Shown here in pieces: positions 9,536-21,213 of a stretch of 64,000 nucleotides of DNA. Within the stretch, counting starts at the first letter, position 1; every line of letters begins with the position of its first letter. Position numbers and translations under genes: made by a program. This stretch comes from Chrysoperla carnea (lineage: Eukaryota; Arthropoda; Insecta; Neuroptera; Chrysopidae). The notes below the pieces were generated by a model that saw only the letters and a list, made by a program, of their open reading frames with translations, ran no database searches and was not told where the DNA came from. The stretch covers positions 931,001 through 995,000 of the forward strand of contig NC_058338.1 in the NCBI RefSeq assembly GCF_905475395.1, written 5' to 3'.

Positions 9536-10040
9536 ATGTCTATATTATTATTATTATTACAATATCATTGTTGAGTTTTTCTAGAAATAAACAATTTTAT
9601 TTTTTTGTGTTTTTATTTTTACCTTTTACAGAGAATATATAGCCCTAGTTTTACTGCACATAAATGGATTTCGAAATTTCGCATACAAATCAATACTATT
9701 TAACGGTAAGTACAGTATGGACTAGGTGTCCTACGATTTATTATTCTGGCAGAAATATTTTTTGCAAAATTTTTTGGTACTTATTCAACCAGTAAACACG
9801 ATAAAATGAAACAAAATCATGCAATATTGAAAAAACATTTTTAATTTTCTTGAATTTCCCGAAAATTTTTCATCGATAATATTTGGAAAAGTATTCTAAG
9901 AAAATTAGTCAGGAGGGCCTCAAAAGTTTCGTCCTTTTTGCCCTAAAACCAACCGTTCGAGATTTAGCCAAGAATCCTTTTATATAAATGTGAAATGAAT
10001 GAAGGAATATTTTATAAGTACCAAGAAATGAATATGAATT
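9536..10040. other. No gene seen
   Basis: AT-rich filler with a short ATT microsatellite at about 9544-9560. No ORF or repeat boundary could be supported. Confidence 0.4.
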
Positions 10041-10475
10041 AAGTAAAGCTAATAATAATTTAAAAATAATGTTTTAGTACATAGAGCGACATCTGTGAAT
10101 AGAAAATGAAACTTGATAATTTAAAATAATGTTTAGTACATAGAGTGACATCTATGAATAGAAAATGAAACTTGATAATTTAAAAATAATGTTTAGTACA
10201 TAGAGTGACATCTTTGACTAGCAAATAAAACTTGATAACATAAAATTAATGTTTAGTACATGGAGTGACATCTATGAATATCAAATAAAACTTTTAATTA
10301 TTCCATAGTTCACTTGGTTGTTCATAGATGGAACTCTACGTACTAAAATATTTTTAAATTTCTTATAGTTTAACTTGCCGTTAGATGGCACTCTATGTAC
10401 TAAAATATTATTTTTGAATTATTATGTTTTACTTGGTAACATATAGATGGCGTTATATGTACCAACACAGTAGTA
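10041..10475. repeat. 60-bp satellite array in head-to-head (inverted) arrangement
   Basis: Four forward units start at AGTACATAGAG-type words at 10076, 10135, 10195 and 10255. Each contains GACATCTNTGA(A/C)TAG and AAATRAAACTTGATAA. Three reversed units follow with the inverse word (AGATGGNACTCTAYGTACT) near 10325, 10383 and 10445. The array therefore switches orientation around 10295-10310. Confidence 0.85.
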
Positions 10476-11215
10476 ATTCCTGATAGGTAAAATAAAAAGT
10501 AAGTATTTTCACCCCGAAAACGGCAAATTAGAAATTTGTAAACAGAAAGTTAATGGTCTGCAAATTTTTTGGTGAGTATGACCCTTCGTGAGCAGACCAC
10601 TAACTTTCTGATAGAAAATTTGTGAATTTCTAATTTCTGACTTTCGGGATGAAACCACTTACTATTTTCTTTACCTATCAGGTATTACTAGTAGTTCCTG
10701 ATACGTAAAATAAAAAGTAAGTGGTTTCACCCCGAAAATCAGAAATTAGAAATCAGCTATCAGAAAGTCAGTGGTCTGCAAATTTTTGGTGGTGAGTATT
10801 ACCCATCGTGAGCAGACCACTAACTTTCTGATTTTCTAATTTCAGATTTTCGGGGTGAAACCACTTACTATTTTCTTTACCTATCAGGTATTACTAGTAG
10901 TTCCTGATACGTAAAATAAAAAGTAAGTGGTTTCACCCCGAAAATCAGAAATTAGAAATCAGCTATCAGAAAGTTAATGGTCTGCAAATTTTTGGTGGTG
11001 AGTATGACCCATCGTGAGCAGACCACTAACTTTCTGATTTTCTAATTTCAGATTTTCGGGGTGAAACCACTTACTATTTTCTTTACCTATCAGGAATTAC
11101 TAGTAGTTCCTGATAAGTAAAATCAAAAGTAAGTGGTTTCACCCTAAAAATCTGAAATTAGAAAATCAGAAAGTTAGTGGTCTGCAAATTTTTTGGTAAG
11201 AATGACCAAATTTTT
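10476..11215. repeat. Tandem array of self-complementary units of about 206 bp
   Basis: Units run 10479-10682, 10697-10888 and 10903-11094, with a broken fourth from 11109. Each unit is itself an inverted repeat. The left arm (CCTGATANGTAAAATAAAAA, then GTAAGTGGTTTCACCCCGAA, TCAGAAA and GTGGTCTGC) is mirrored in the right arm (GCAGACCACTAACTTTCTGA to ACTTACTATTTTCTTTACCT and ATCAGG). The spacer is 30-40 bases with GGTGAGTATGACCC. Units are joined by a 14-base linker containing TTACTAGTAGTT. Confidence 0.9.
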
Positions 11216-11284
11216 AGGAAAATCAGAAATTTTTTCTTAAAGACCAATTTCTGATTTTCTAAAATATTGGTCTGTATTGAGCAG

Positions 11285-11755
11285 ATAAAGTTCTGGTTTT
11301 CGGGATTCCTATCATGTAATAGTAATGTTATTTTAAACTAACTTTCTGATAACACATTGATAAAAAAACAGACCAACAACAAAGTTCTGGTTTTCGTGAC
11401 ACCTATCATGTAATAGCAATTCCTTTTTAAATCGGATAACAAATTGATAAACAAGCAGACCAATAACAAAGTTCTGGTTTTCGCGACACCTATCATGTAA
11501 TAGCAATTCCTTTTTAAACTTACTTTCTGATAACAAATTGATAAACAAGCAGACCAATAACAAAGTTCTGGTTTTCGCGACACCTATCATGTAATAGCAA
11601 TTCCTTTTTAAACAAACTTTCTGATAACACATTGATAAACAAGCAGATCAATAACAAAGTTTTAGTTTTCGGGACACCTATCATGTAATAGCAATTCCTT
11701 TTTAAACTAACTTTCTGATAACAAATTGATAAAGAAGCAGACCAATAACAATAAA
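11285..11755. repeat. 94-bp tandem repeat, five units, apparently derived from the palindromic array
   Basis: The landmark TTCTGGTTTTCG recurs at 11291, 11385, 11472 and 11566, and in altered form near 11661 (periods 87-95). Each unit has CCTATCATGTAATAG, ACTTTCTGATAAC and AAGCAGACCAATAAC. The words GCAGACCA, ACTTTCTGAT and CCTATCA also occur, in order, in the preceding 206-bp palindrome, so this looks like a collapsed, non-palindromic descendant. Long reverse-strand ORFs here are artefacts of the repeat. Confidence 0.85.
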
Positions 11756-11939
11756 TAATTAAATACACGTCTATGATGTGAGAGAATAATAAAATTTTAA
11801 AAAACATATTATGCGTGTATAGTCATCTAACGGTGAATATAATAACCCAATGCATTTCTAGTCGTATGTAACGCTTAAACCCTATGGAGGAGTAGTTTAC
11901 TCCACCAAATGGTGAGATTGTACGGCGCATATAGAAATA

Positions 11940-12345
11940 ACCTTCTAATATGGATCTGTATTCATTGGCAACGGCTAAGTTTGTACATAAACCATAACTT
12001 TATTCTAATTCACCAGATTGCAGCACCAGGCTAATCGATAGTCGTATAGTTCATCAGCAACAGCTTAGTTTGTACTCAATCCATAACTATATTCTTATTC
12101 ACCAGATAGCAACACCAAGCTAATCAATAATCTCAATCAAGCTTTGTACAGCATGGTTTGTGGAACCATACCTTTATTCTAATTCCCCAGACAGCAGCAC
12201 CAGGCTAATCGATAGTCGTACAGTTCATCAGCAACAGCTTAGTTTGTACTCAATCTATAACTATATATTATTCACCAGATAGCAACACCAAACTAATCAA
12301 TAATCTCAATCAAGCTTTGCATAGCATGGTTTGTGGAACTGATTT
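11940..12345. repeat. 172-bp tandem duplication built of two related monomers of about 86 bp
   Basis: AGCACCAGGCTAATCGATAG occurs at about 12022 and 12194, giving a 172-bp period. Between them a diverged half-unit reads AGCAACACCAAGCTAATCAA. Each half has CCATAACTNTATTCT and TTCACCAGAT. This is a higher-order (dimeric) arrangement in about 2.3 copies. A short perfect hairpin GGAGTAGTTTACTCC lies just upstream near 11889. Confidence 0.8.
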
Positions 12346-12349
12346 AACG

Positions 12350-12974
12350 ACAAACTAGTTTAATTTTTAACCATAAGATGTCAGTCATTTGATTGCTACT
12401 GGTATTTTTTAATAAAGTATTTATTTCTAGACCTGTTTCTAGCTTTAAAATTGGTCTTGAATTTGATCTGGACGATATTCACATCATTTGTTAGAGAATT
12501 CCTCCAAAAATATTTCTAATCTACCCTGATAAAATTCAGTCATGTTTCGCAAAATAACGAATTTCAAGTGATGAGTCTGACCGGCTGAATTCATGTATAC
12601 ACATGTATAATCCTTCTTTGTTTTATACATAAGAACGTCCGTAAGAACTCTTCTTACAACATATAATCGTTATTTTTGGTGAAGTATATATCGATCGGTT
12701 TACAAGAGGGATACTTTTTCATGTGATTGAATGAGCAGAAAAATAGTTGTTTTTGTAATTTGTAAAAAACTCATTAAAATCTCCAATTACCTCCCAAAAT
12801 AGGGGTTAGGTACGCCCCTGAGAGTTCGACTTTTTTTTTTAAAAGTGTTTACAACCAAACAGGCAACTGTGGAAACTTTCAAAGATGTATAAATTTTTGC
12901 TTTTTAGATATTTAATTTAATTGTTCTATATCTATAATAAATAATTTGATGAATACAATCTAATTAAGTTTCAG
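12350..12974. other. No gene seen; 3' flank of the membrane-protein gene
   Basis: AT-rich sequence downstream (minus-strand sense) of the stop codon at 12975. It should hold that gene's 3'UTR, but no convincing AATAAA could be chosen. No repeat boundary is clear. Confidence 0.4.
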
Positions 12975-14472
12975 TTATCGTTGACCAGAATTTGGACAAT
13001 GTTGATCACAGCGTTCATTTAAAATTGAAAACTTGTTGCTCGGATGATTCTAAACAAAATGAAAAAAAAAAATTAATAATAAAATTTGCAATAAATAATG
13101 CATTTTTGACTAATTTTCAATTGTTTACATGAAAATGTTATAGTAAAAGACCCTGGTATGCCGATAAGCCTTGAAACATGCCGATACCCAAGATACATAC
13201 ATTTAACGTCAATTTGCTTTTGCTTAATTCATTTAAAACATATTTCGTATCCTCATTTTCTTGATCGTTGTGCGTCTCATCGTAGGATGTTGGTTCATCA
13301 CTTTCAGCGGTTACATCATTATCCTGCGTTCTACCCTTTCTTACACCATTTTTTGATTTCGAAGCTAAATTAGTTTCGAAATTATTACTGATTTTTGATT
13401 TTTTTCGACGTAGAAGATGTCTCTGGAAAAGAATTTCCATGGTGAGGAAAAATATAAATTTGAGAGAAAATCATGACCAAAAATACTCACTGTTTCAGCG
13501 TTACAGTCACAACAATTGGTATTAACCCATTCACAATAACAGTCTTGTGGTTCTTGTTTTTTACAACAGTGTCCGATTAACCAGAAAACTTTTGCTACAT
13601 GTATTAATGGAAATGCTATGAAGAAAATGATATTCATCAAGAATTCAACTGGCCTGAAATAATAAAAAATGGTCTAAAAATATCGAAAAAGCGTCAAAAA
13701 CCTCAAACTCACAGTGATAAAACTCGAACAGTTTTCTCGAACGTATCAGGATGTATAGGCCAGCCGCTATCGTCATGCATTACACATCGACCATTCAAAC
13801 TTTTCTCTCGATATTCGCATAACACATGTGGATGTGGAGTAATTTTATCCATTCCCCAGATGCCAATACGTGGAATTAATAATCCTAAAATACCTTTTAA
13901 AAGACCTGTAAAATATCAGACAATATTTTGGTTATCACATGAAAGCTCACAACATATCTGACGGTTTATTTTAAGATGACTGAATTTTGGATATTTCTTT
14001 CCTTATTGAACTGTCGCAGGGATGAAGTAAGTCTGTCGTTTTAGATCTGATAGCTGTTGCGTTAACTAGCGTTGGATGTGCGCCAGTAAAGCAAACGAAT
14101 TTCTATCTCGCAATTTAAAACTACATTCTCCAAATATAAAACTAAATAAAATTACAGCCAAAATAAAAAGATTTTAAATAACATAATAACATTATTGTTA
14201 TGTATTTTTCTGGATACCTAAACAAAGTACGGCACCCATAAACCAACCAAACCATGTTAGCCAAAAAATATACGATTTGATATTAACAATATCACTATCC
14301 TCATCTTTTCTTCCCGATCCTAAATTACTATTTGGATCCAAGGATGTTACTGCTCCAATAATATTTTTTGGATCACAATTCCAATCGTCCAATTTTTTTT
14401 GATATTCGTAGCCGTTCACGAAGTGAACCCAATTACATAAACAAAAAATTAGCCATGAAAATCGAATGAAGC
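12975..14472 (-). CDS. Unrecognised multi-pass membrane protein, five 3' exons (5' end not found)
   Basis: Exons 14472-14218, 13905-13713, 13653-13491, 13422-13201 and 13049-12975 join in frame at every boundary (phases 1, 2, 0, 0) and give about 301 residues. The first exon begins mid-codon after a CAG acceptor, so at least one 5' exon is missing. Hydrophobic segments are FSWLIFCLCNWVHFV, IFWLTWFGWFMGAVLCLGLL and NIIFFIAFPLIHVAKVFWLI, with a weaker one near GILGLLIP. Between them are a loop with LCEYREKSLNGRCVMHDDSG and a Cys-rich stretch (CCKKQEPQDCYCEWVNTNCC). The tail is polar with an RRKK cluster and ends in ERCDQHCPNSGQR. An alternative end reads through the GTATGT donor after 13201 to a stop at 13138. 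I prefer the spliced form because the last exon follows a strong pyrimidine tract. No family was recognised. Confidence 0.7.
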
Positions 14473-15590
14473 CTGGAAATAATAAAAATTCCTTAGGCTT
14501 AATGTTTAAATTAACGTTCCTTCAAAGTTTTGTCGTCTCAGGAATCAAATCTTATTTGTAAAAATTAAAATACTTTCTACCTTGATTTTCGAATCGTTTT
14601 TTGATTCGAAAATTAAATCCAAAAAGCCAGAAAATATTCTGTAACTCAAAATAGTACATTTTTGTAACGAATTCAAAGAGTTTTTTTACCAAGATTTCTT
14701 GTCTCCTTTTTGCGAGCGTTTTAACGAAACTTTCCCTGTTTTTTGAGTTATGTAAGTGTTTGAAAACTAAACTGGCATTTATATATTTTGTAAAAAAAAA
14801 GAGATAATATCAAATTCAATGTTGAGTCGATTAAGAAACTTTTAGAAAAATTAAATAAAAATTCATTACAAAACTTGCATAAAAAAATATAAATATTTAT
14901 AAAATACAGTTTGACACTTCACATGGAAACTCATTTGTTTGCGAGCAAATTTTGGCAATGCTTACTTTGCAGCTTATATTGGAAATAAGAAAAATTTGTA
15001 GCTAGGTCACCAGTCCTTGGCCCGAAAAATGGGTCGAGATTCGAATCATATGTTCAGTCTCTCTTATATGCAAGCACTTGTCAAATTATTTATTAAAATA
15101 GAAGGGCTTACGATAAAATAAAAGCTTAAAACGCTCTGGAACTTTATTAACGGATGTTTGAAGAATATTTAAGAACTTTGGTAACATTAAAGTTTTAAGT
15201 TTTTCAGGATTGAAAGTGGCTATTTTTGTATTTTTTCGAACTTTAAATAATTTATATCGCTGAAACAAATGGCTTTCGAGAAACTTTGTTAGAGACCTTT
15301 TTTGTTCCAAATTGTCCAAATAACTTTAAAATCTTTTTCCCGAGGCATAATAAATATTTTACGCAATTTTATTAAGAAAAATTGTTTAGAAATATTTACT
15401 AATTGTAGAATTTAATTTCACTCCCGATTATTTTATACGATAATTATTAGAATATTTTTGGCAGGAAATAATTTAAAAAATAGCTTATTTTTTTCTTGTT
15501 TCGCAGAAATAAAGTCATTATAAAGTCATCATGAAACGCGTTTAGAGTTAAATTATAGACGAAGTTAAAAAAAGTTCATGTATAATGAAC
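14473..15590. other. No exon found; probable intron or upstream region of the membrane-protein gene
   Basis: The missing 5' exon of the minus-strand gene could lie here or further right, but no candidate joins in the required phase with a start codon. A 77-codon minus-strand ORF (15319-15086) has Lys/Phe/Leu composition typical of AT-rich chance ORFs. Confidence 0.35.
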
Positions 15591-15912
15591 TATGATTTAT
15601 ATCAATAAAACCGTTTTGTGTCCGTGTGTCTATCTGTGGATGTGGGTCCACAGATACAAAGTGCCTAAACACGAAAGTGATGATTACTGTTGATGAATAT
15701 AAGAGTTACCATACAATAATTATTGTTACTTACTTTTAATGATTTATTGGACATTCACATGGTAGCGCACAAAATACCCATAATAATCAAGTAAAATTTA
15801 CAAAATTTAAAAATTGTTCACATTGCCGCTGCCTGGATTCGAACACGAAACTTATTTCGAATAGTCCTACATTCTATGACGACGCCTTAGACCGCTCGGC
15901 CATTTAAACTCT
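15590..15912 (-). mobile_element. tRNA-derived SINE-like element
   Basis: On the reverse strand, TGGCCGAGCGGTCTAAGGCG (15905-15886) is a strong box A / D-arm of Leu/Ser tRNA type, and GTGTTCGAATCCAGG follows as box B. The acceptor ends do not pair, so it is not a working tRNA. The tail CAGGCAGCGGCA is shared with a copy at 26071-26160. Further along, a hairpin ATCTGTGGA / TCCACAGAT lies at about 15632-15657. Confidence 0.6.
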
Positions 15913-17340
15913 GACCAATAATAACAACCTTAACATTTGTATTATCTGAGAAGTTGATGATAAGGACCATAAGAGTCGCATTCACATGAACAGCTTGATT
16001 CAATTTAAGAATTGAAGTTAAAAAGCCATAAGTAACCAGTTTGTTATTTTAAAAAACATCATATTGTAAAGATATACTTGTAAAAGTACCTGTTTGATGA
16101 TATTTAAAAGGCTAAGAACCAGCCGTATAGCTTCGTCTTCGTCTGCATCATTGGTCGTATCTCGTACGTACACACTTAGGTATTTATTTATTCGTGCTTA
16201 TAAATTTTAAATACAATTATAGAGTATTTATTTTTTTTTAAAGTGTATTTATGAAGTGTTTTGCCCTACGGTAAATAAATATCTTTCCGCACTTGTACAA
16301 ATGTACATAAATCCTTAAGGTCTGTTTTAACTTGTACATTGATTTAAAAAGTGGTTCGGCTGTCACGTTACTAGGCAATTTGTTTGACGTAAATGTATTA
16401 AAATGCTCTAAAAATATCGTAAAAGCGTCAAACCCCAAAGTTTTTTTATGTTTTATTTTTGGAAAGTGCCCTAAGGTAATGTTTTTTTTGCACAAATAGA
16501 ATCTGTGATAAATTTTCTTCATGATGAATACTTTTGTGAGTTCTTGATTAAAGTACTATGTTAAAAATCACAATTTTAAAATGAACGAATTCAAAATTTT
16601 GGCCCACAAAAGGCCCCAAAACTCTGTTTATTGTGATCAAGGGACTTTGAACTATCATTTACCGCAAAAAAAATGAACATTCACCGGATTTGCTCAAACA
16701 GCCGAAGTACATTAAACTAGAATTAGAACCATTATAAATGTCAATATAACTTTTCACTATCAGATTTGGAAAATGATTGGAGTTACGGTTTTTTATGATA
16801 TTCGATTTAATTCAAGACTCAGTTTGTTTTTAGCTAGGCAAAATTAAATTTTTGAGAAGATAAAACAAACCTTTTAAAAAGAATTCACATATTTCCAATA
16901 AGCATTTCATTTACAATATTTAAAAGAATATGAAAAATACACTTTAATAGATACAGGAATGTTAATTTTATATTTGAGGCCATTCTACAGGACGTCTCCC
17001 TCCCCTATTCTAAAAAGATCTGCGTAACGGTCTATCACGTGCGCTCAAAGTAGATGGAGTTAGTTACACTTAAGTCAGTATATAAAGTTAGGTTTGTTGT
17101 GGACCCTTAAGCAACGCTTAAGTTACAATTTCTTGAAGTTGGTTTCTTTATTAGTCGTGTTATGAAATAACAAAATTAATTTAAAAAAACAAACAACGAG
17201 AGGTGTCGTGAGACACCCGGTTGGAACTATGTTCCTATTGTATCTTCGTATATTATAAATGTAGCGCTTAGTTTTTTACTCAGATTTGCTTCGATTTGTT
17301 TGCTGGTTTGAATGATTGATTTTGTGCTTTTTTCTTTCGT
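15913..17340. other. No gene seen
   Basis: AT-rich intergenic or intronic sequence. Short ORFs here have no recognisable domains and no splice support. Confidence 0.35.
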
Positions 17341-17349
17341 CTATGTTTT

Positions 17350-17600
17350 TAAAATATTCAAAAAGACATACATCTGATTTAGTAGTCAACCCAATATATG
17401 CGGACACAACCTTCATTGAACAAGATATTTAATATAACATAACATATAAAATTTCCTTGTTCTTACTTTCAATTATCTCAGGTAACACATCGTCGGATTT
17501 TGGGGTCGTTTTAAATTGTTACACATTTTTTGGTTTTATCTCCCAACCAACAAACGTGCGATAAGGAACATAGTTGCAATAGATTAAAATGATCTACCCT
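17350..17600 (+). mobile_element. Dispersed repeat family C, copy 1
   Basis: The landmark AAAAAGACATACATCTGATT then TAGTAGTCAACCCAATAT is shared with copies at 23220-23580 and 58890-59240. Copies 1 and 2 also share CGTGCGATAAGGAACATAGT. No ORF spans it, so it is a non-autonomous element of unknown class. Confidence 0.65.
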
Positions 17601-17721
17601 GTATATAAAAGAATCATTCTAACAATATTGTGTACACTACCGGTTTTCGGTTGTTAGTAGTATTATTAACCGTATGTCTACAGTTATTAGCTGTTCGGAT
17701 TGGATTGGTGGAACCTTACTA

Positions 17722-17748
17722 GTTTATTTATTTATTTATTTATTTATA
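17722..17748. repeat. (TTTA)n microsatellite
   Basis: About six to seven perfect TTTA units. Confidence 0.9.
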
Positions 17749-17936
17749 AAAATAAGTTATAAATATTAAAAAAATATATAATTTATTTATTATAATTTTC
17801 AAAGAAATAAAATCTATTCAGGTATTTAGAAAAAAAAAACCATTAATTTGTTTTTATTTACGAGTACCGATTTTGTAATCGATTTTTATTTATCGGATAT
17901 TTGAATTTCATTCGATATTTTTCATTATAAATAGAA

Positions 17937-18140
17937 ACAAGTGAAAACAAGCAATTGCTTGAGTTAATTGTAGAAATACCATGCATATACAGTTAGGGTT
18001 TTGTACTCGAACTAAAAACTAAAAAATTGAGGATGATCTTCAAAATCTGTTCAATTTAGAAAAGGCTTTAAGGAAAAAGGTAACTTAATGGAGAGTGTTC
18101 TTATATATGTTTCAAGTGCGAGTTAAGGGTTGTTTACCCG
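17937..18140. mobile_element. Family A terminal fragment next to a family B fragment
   Basis: 17937-17994 matches the family A end (AACAAGTGAAAACAAGCAAT, then GAGTTAATTG and ATACCATGCATAT). It is followed at 18015-18140 by family B sequence (GATGATCTTCAAAATC, GAGTGTTCTTA, TTTCAAGTGCGAGTTAAGGG). This is a nested or composite repeat. Confidence 0.55.
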
Positions 18141-20840
18141 AACAATTTGTTACAGGTTTTTTTAATTTTGTAAATTTTACTTGAAATTTCACCATATTTA
18201 TATCACAAGTACGACTTATATTAAACTAACGAAAATACACGGACAAGCTCAAAAGTTTTCGAAGTTATATTTTTTTGCTCTGGTAATGAAAGAAATTCTC
18301 ACAATTTCTGAAGGATTTGAAATAAATACATTTAAATCGATCGTGAACAAAATGTTCATAGCGCGAGTGCTGACAGTTGTTTTAAACGTATATTCGTCGC
18401 ATCACTAATATTTAATAATAATTTTAATATCAGAAGTAATTTATGGATTTGATTATTAAAATTATAAATGTTTTTATTATATAAGTCCAAGTTAGTTATT
18501 TAAATTTTATTCTTAAGGCTATTCTTTTATAAAACTAATAATCATTTCAAATACCCAGAGTTTTTTGGTAAATCGGTCGTTACCGCATTCAAACCGCACA
18601 TCAATACACATGTATGTAAAGAGTGATGATTACTCTTTTATTTAGGCGATTAAATATAATCACTGGTGTAACCTTTTTAAATAAATCGTACCTATATAAT
18701 AATAAACACTTAATTTTAAGGAGGTGTAATCAACACATTTTGTTTAACGATTTAAAAAAATATAAATTACAACTTGTATGTAACTTTTATGGATCAGATC
18801 AATAACAACTTATTAGCTCAACCCGTTCGAAATTCGGCTCCCCGACAAACTTAGACATGATGATGATGATTCGTTTAGATGACGCAACTCCTGTGTGATG
18901 ATTTTTTAAATTATTTCAAATATGAATGACTACAAAAACGAAACAAGATAATCCATATTTTTATGAATATATTTTTATTTTATTTTTTTAGAATTTATGT
19001 ATGTCATATTTGTTCTTTGTTGAAAATTTACAGGGTGTTGCAGCATTATGAAATGTTATCCCAATAGGGGGTTCCTCTTATTGCACAATTTTCCTCTTAT
19101 TGCCACTTTTTCTATTATTTATATTTAGCTCTCGTGAAGCTACACCAGTCGGGATCAACAAAATTTTTGTATGGGAAAATAAAAAGCGCTTAGGCTGCCT
19201 AAATGGTAAGCGCGACACTTTTCAAGGTCACTTGTTCGGTCATCAAAGTTGGGAAAGTATCATTCAAAAAAAATTATATTTGTCTTATGGATTTTGCATT
19301 TAAAAAAACCATTTCAAATTTACTTCTAAAACAGTGTGAAGTGTCATGGCACCTTGAATGACATCAAACCGTGACATACAATCATATTTGTGCCTATATG
19401 CAAGTTTAAAAGTATTTGGAAGTTTACATGTTTTTGTATTTGAAAGCTTACATAGCCTCCTATATGGCGTGACGTAGTACCTTCAAAGTACATCTAATTG
19501 GTGGTTGCTCTCACGTATCCAGTTGTATAATTTGAAAGAATTTATTTAAAAAAATAATAATAATCCTTATATTTTATAAAAATTAATTTTATGTTTTGCT
19601 ATCTACATAACATGATTTAGAAACTTTTATTTATTCTTAGTGGACAAAAGCCTATTTGTTCATTTTTAGAACTAATCTTGTCTAAAGCCTTTCACAATTC
19701 CAAAAGTTTTAACGCATGCTAGTCAAATACTAAACACTTAATCTATTGCTTCAACATTATTGAACATTAGTAGTATCGTTTCGGTACTAATGTTACACTC
19801 TGTAGATATATTATTATTATGTAACAAATACAAAATAAAGTCAATCAATATAACATTTGCATGGATGATTGATGATTGATCTGTATTTAATCCTCTGGTG
19901 TAACATTAGATACACACATCCACATATAATACAGTTTTTTTTAATATTAAATGTATTTTTGTTCACACTAAATCTTTTGACTTGCTATATTTAATTTGCA
20001 TCATTCTGCTGCATGTAATACCATTTGTACAATGTCATACAGGCATGAGAATCAACAATTTTTCGATATCTGGCGTATTTTTCAAAATATCGAAAATTGA
20101 AAATTTTGTATAACGATTCAGATTTCGATATTTGGTAAACCAAGGCAAGTATCGTAAAATTTGATTCTTATTTTTCATCTACATTCATAAAGATATACTA
20201 AAATTCATCATCAAAGTTGAAAATAAGATAAAAATAATTTCAACCCTTAATCTAGCCTGCTCTTACATCCCTTATATGGACGGTGACACTTAGTTTTTTT
20301 CTTTTCTAATTCATTGCTAATATGTTTACTTTCTATTAAAAAGTTTTTTTTTAATTTGTTTTCATTCATTCCAAATGAAAATTATCAAAAACTTTCAAAA
20401 TATGTCGTTTTTTGAGATTCCTCCATAAGAGCCAATGTATTTTATATCGATTTTTAATGAAATTTTTTCTTAAAAATTTGCACGGATACCTAAGCTGAAA
20501 TTTTAACCACATATTCTTTAAGTAAAAGACTACCTACAAACAAATTTTGAGCCTTTAAATCAAACATTGTTGTCATGCTCATACATCCTTTATATGAATA
20601 ATTGAAATTTCCTAATTTGTAAATTGAAATTTTAACGTGTGTATAAAAAACTACACAGATTATTTTATTGATCGTCCAGCAACGATACCATTGATCTACT
20701 ACGCAGGTTGAATACGTTTAGTTTTCATTTCAAGTAAATTTTCAACCAAAATAGATTGAATGTGTGTTGACAATACCTGTATGACATTGTATGATAAAAA
20801 TATGAAATATATGCATCTAGTTTGAAATGTATCTATCAGA
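18141..20840. other. No gene seen (2.7 kb)
   Basis: AT-rich sequence with scattered short ORFs lacking recognisable motifs. A short segment near 18832 (CCCGTTCGAAATTCGG) resembles a decayed tRNA box B. Nothing further could be supported. Confidence 0.35.
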
Positions 20841-20844
20841 GATA

Positions 20845-20863
20845 TCAGATCAGATCAGATCAG
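20845..20863. repeat. (CAGAT)n microsatellite
   Basis: Four units of CAGAT in a GATA-rich context. Confidence 0.8.
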
Positions 20864-21144
20864 TAGATATACACATACCTACAGATACATAGATAATCTT
20901 TTAACATCACAGATATCACAATGACATGCTTTTTGCTCCAGCTATAGTGATATATAGATAAAAATATTTATCTAAATACACATACATAACATAACATAAT
21001 GATGATACGATATTATTGATATCGATATGTGTCAAATATCTGTATTCATAAAAGATATTATTTATTCTTATAAACATGTTATATGGATAAATGAGTTTAC
21101 AGTCAAATTCGGTTATAATGACATGGAAGGAATCAACAAAACAT

Positions 21145-21213
21145 TCATTAGTCGAGTGCTTATAGTATCGGACTTCGAATTGGAAGGTAGACAGTTCGAT
21201 CCCAGGTCATATC
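21145..21213 (+). mobile_element. Possible tRNA-derived SINE fragment
   Basis: TTAGTCGAGTGCTTATAGTA resembles box A and CAGTTCGATCCCAGG resembles box B, about 45 bases apart. The outer stem does not pair. The diverged type differs from the 15.8-kb element. Confidence 0.4.

Noticed and set aside
11333-11807. Overlapping minus-strand ORFs with a repeated Lys-Arg-Asn-Cys-Tyr-Tyr motif
   Set aside because: They are translations of the 94-bp tandem repeat; the frame changes where the period changes, and no start or splice signal is needed to explain them.
13138-13440. Separate 100-residue gene starting at an ATG at 13440
   Set aside because: The ATG is in the intron; the exon starts at 13422 after a TTCCAG acceptor and joins in frame with the upstream exon.
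14198-14419. Stop codon at 14198 as the end of the membrane protein
   Set aside because: A GTATCC donor at 14217 precedes it, and splicing to 13905 keeps phase and continues the hydrophobic segment.
15826-15912. Functional tRNA-Leu or tRNA-Ser gene
   Set aside because: Boxes A and B are good but acceptor and T stems do not pair, and the same tail recurs in another copy, fitting a SINE.
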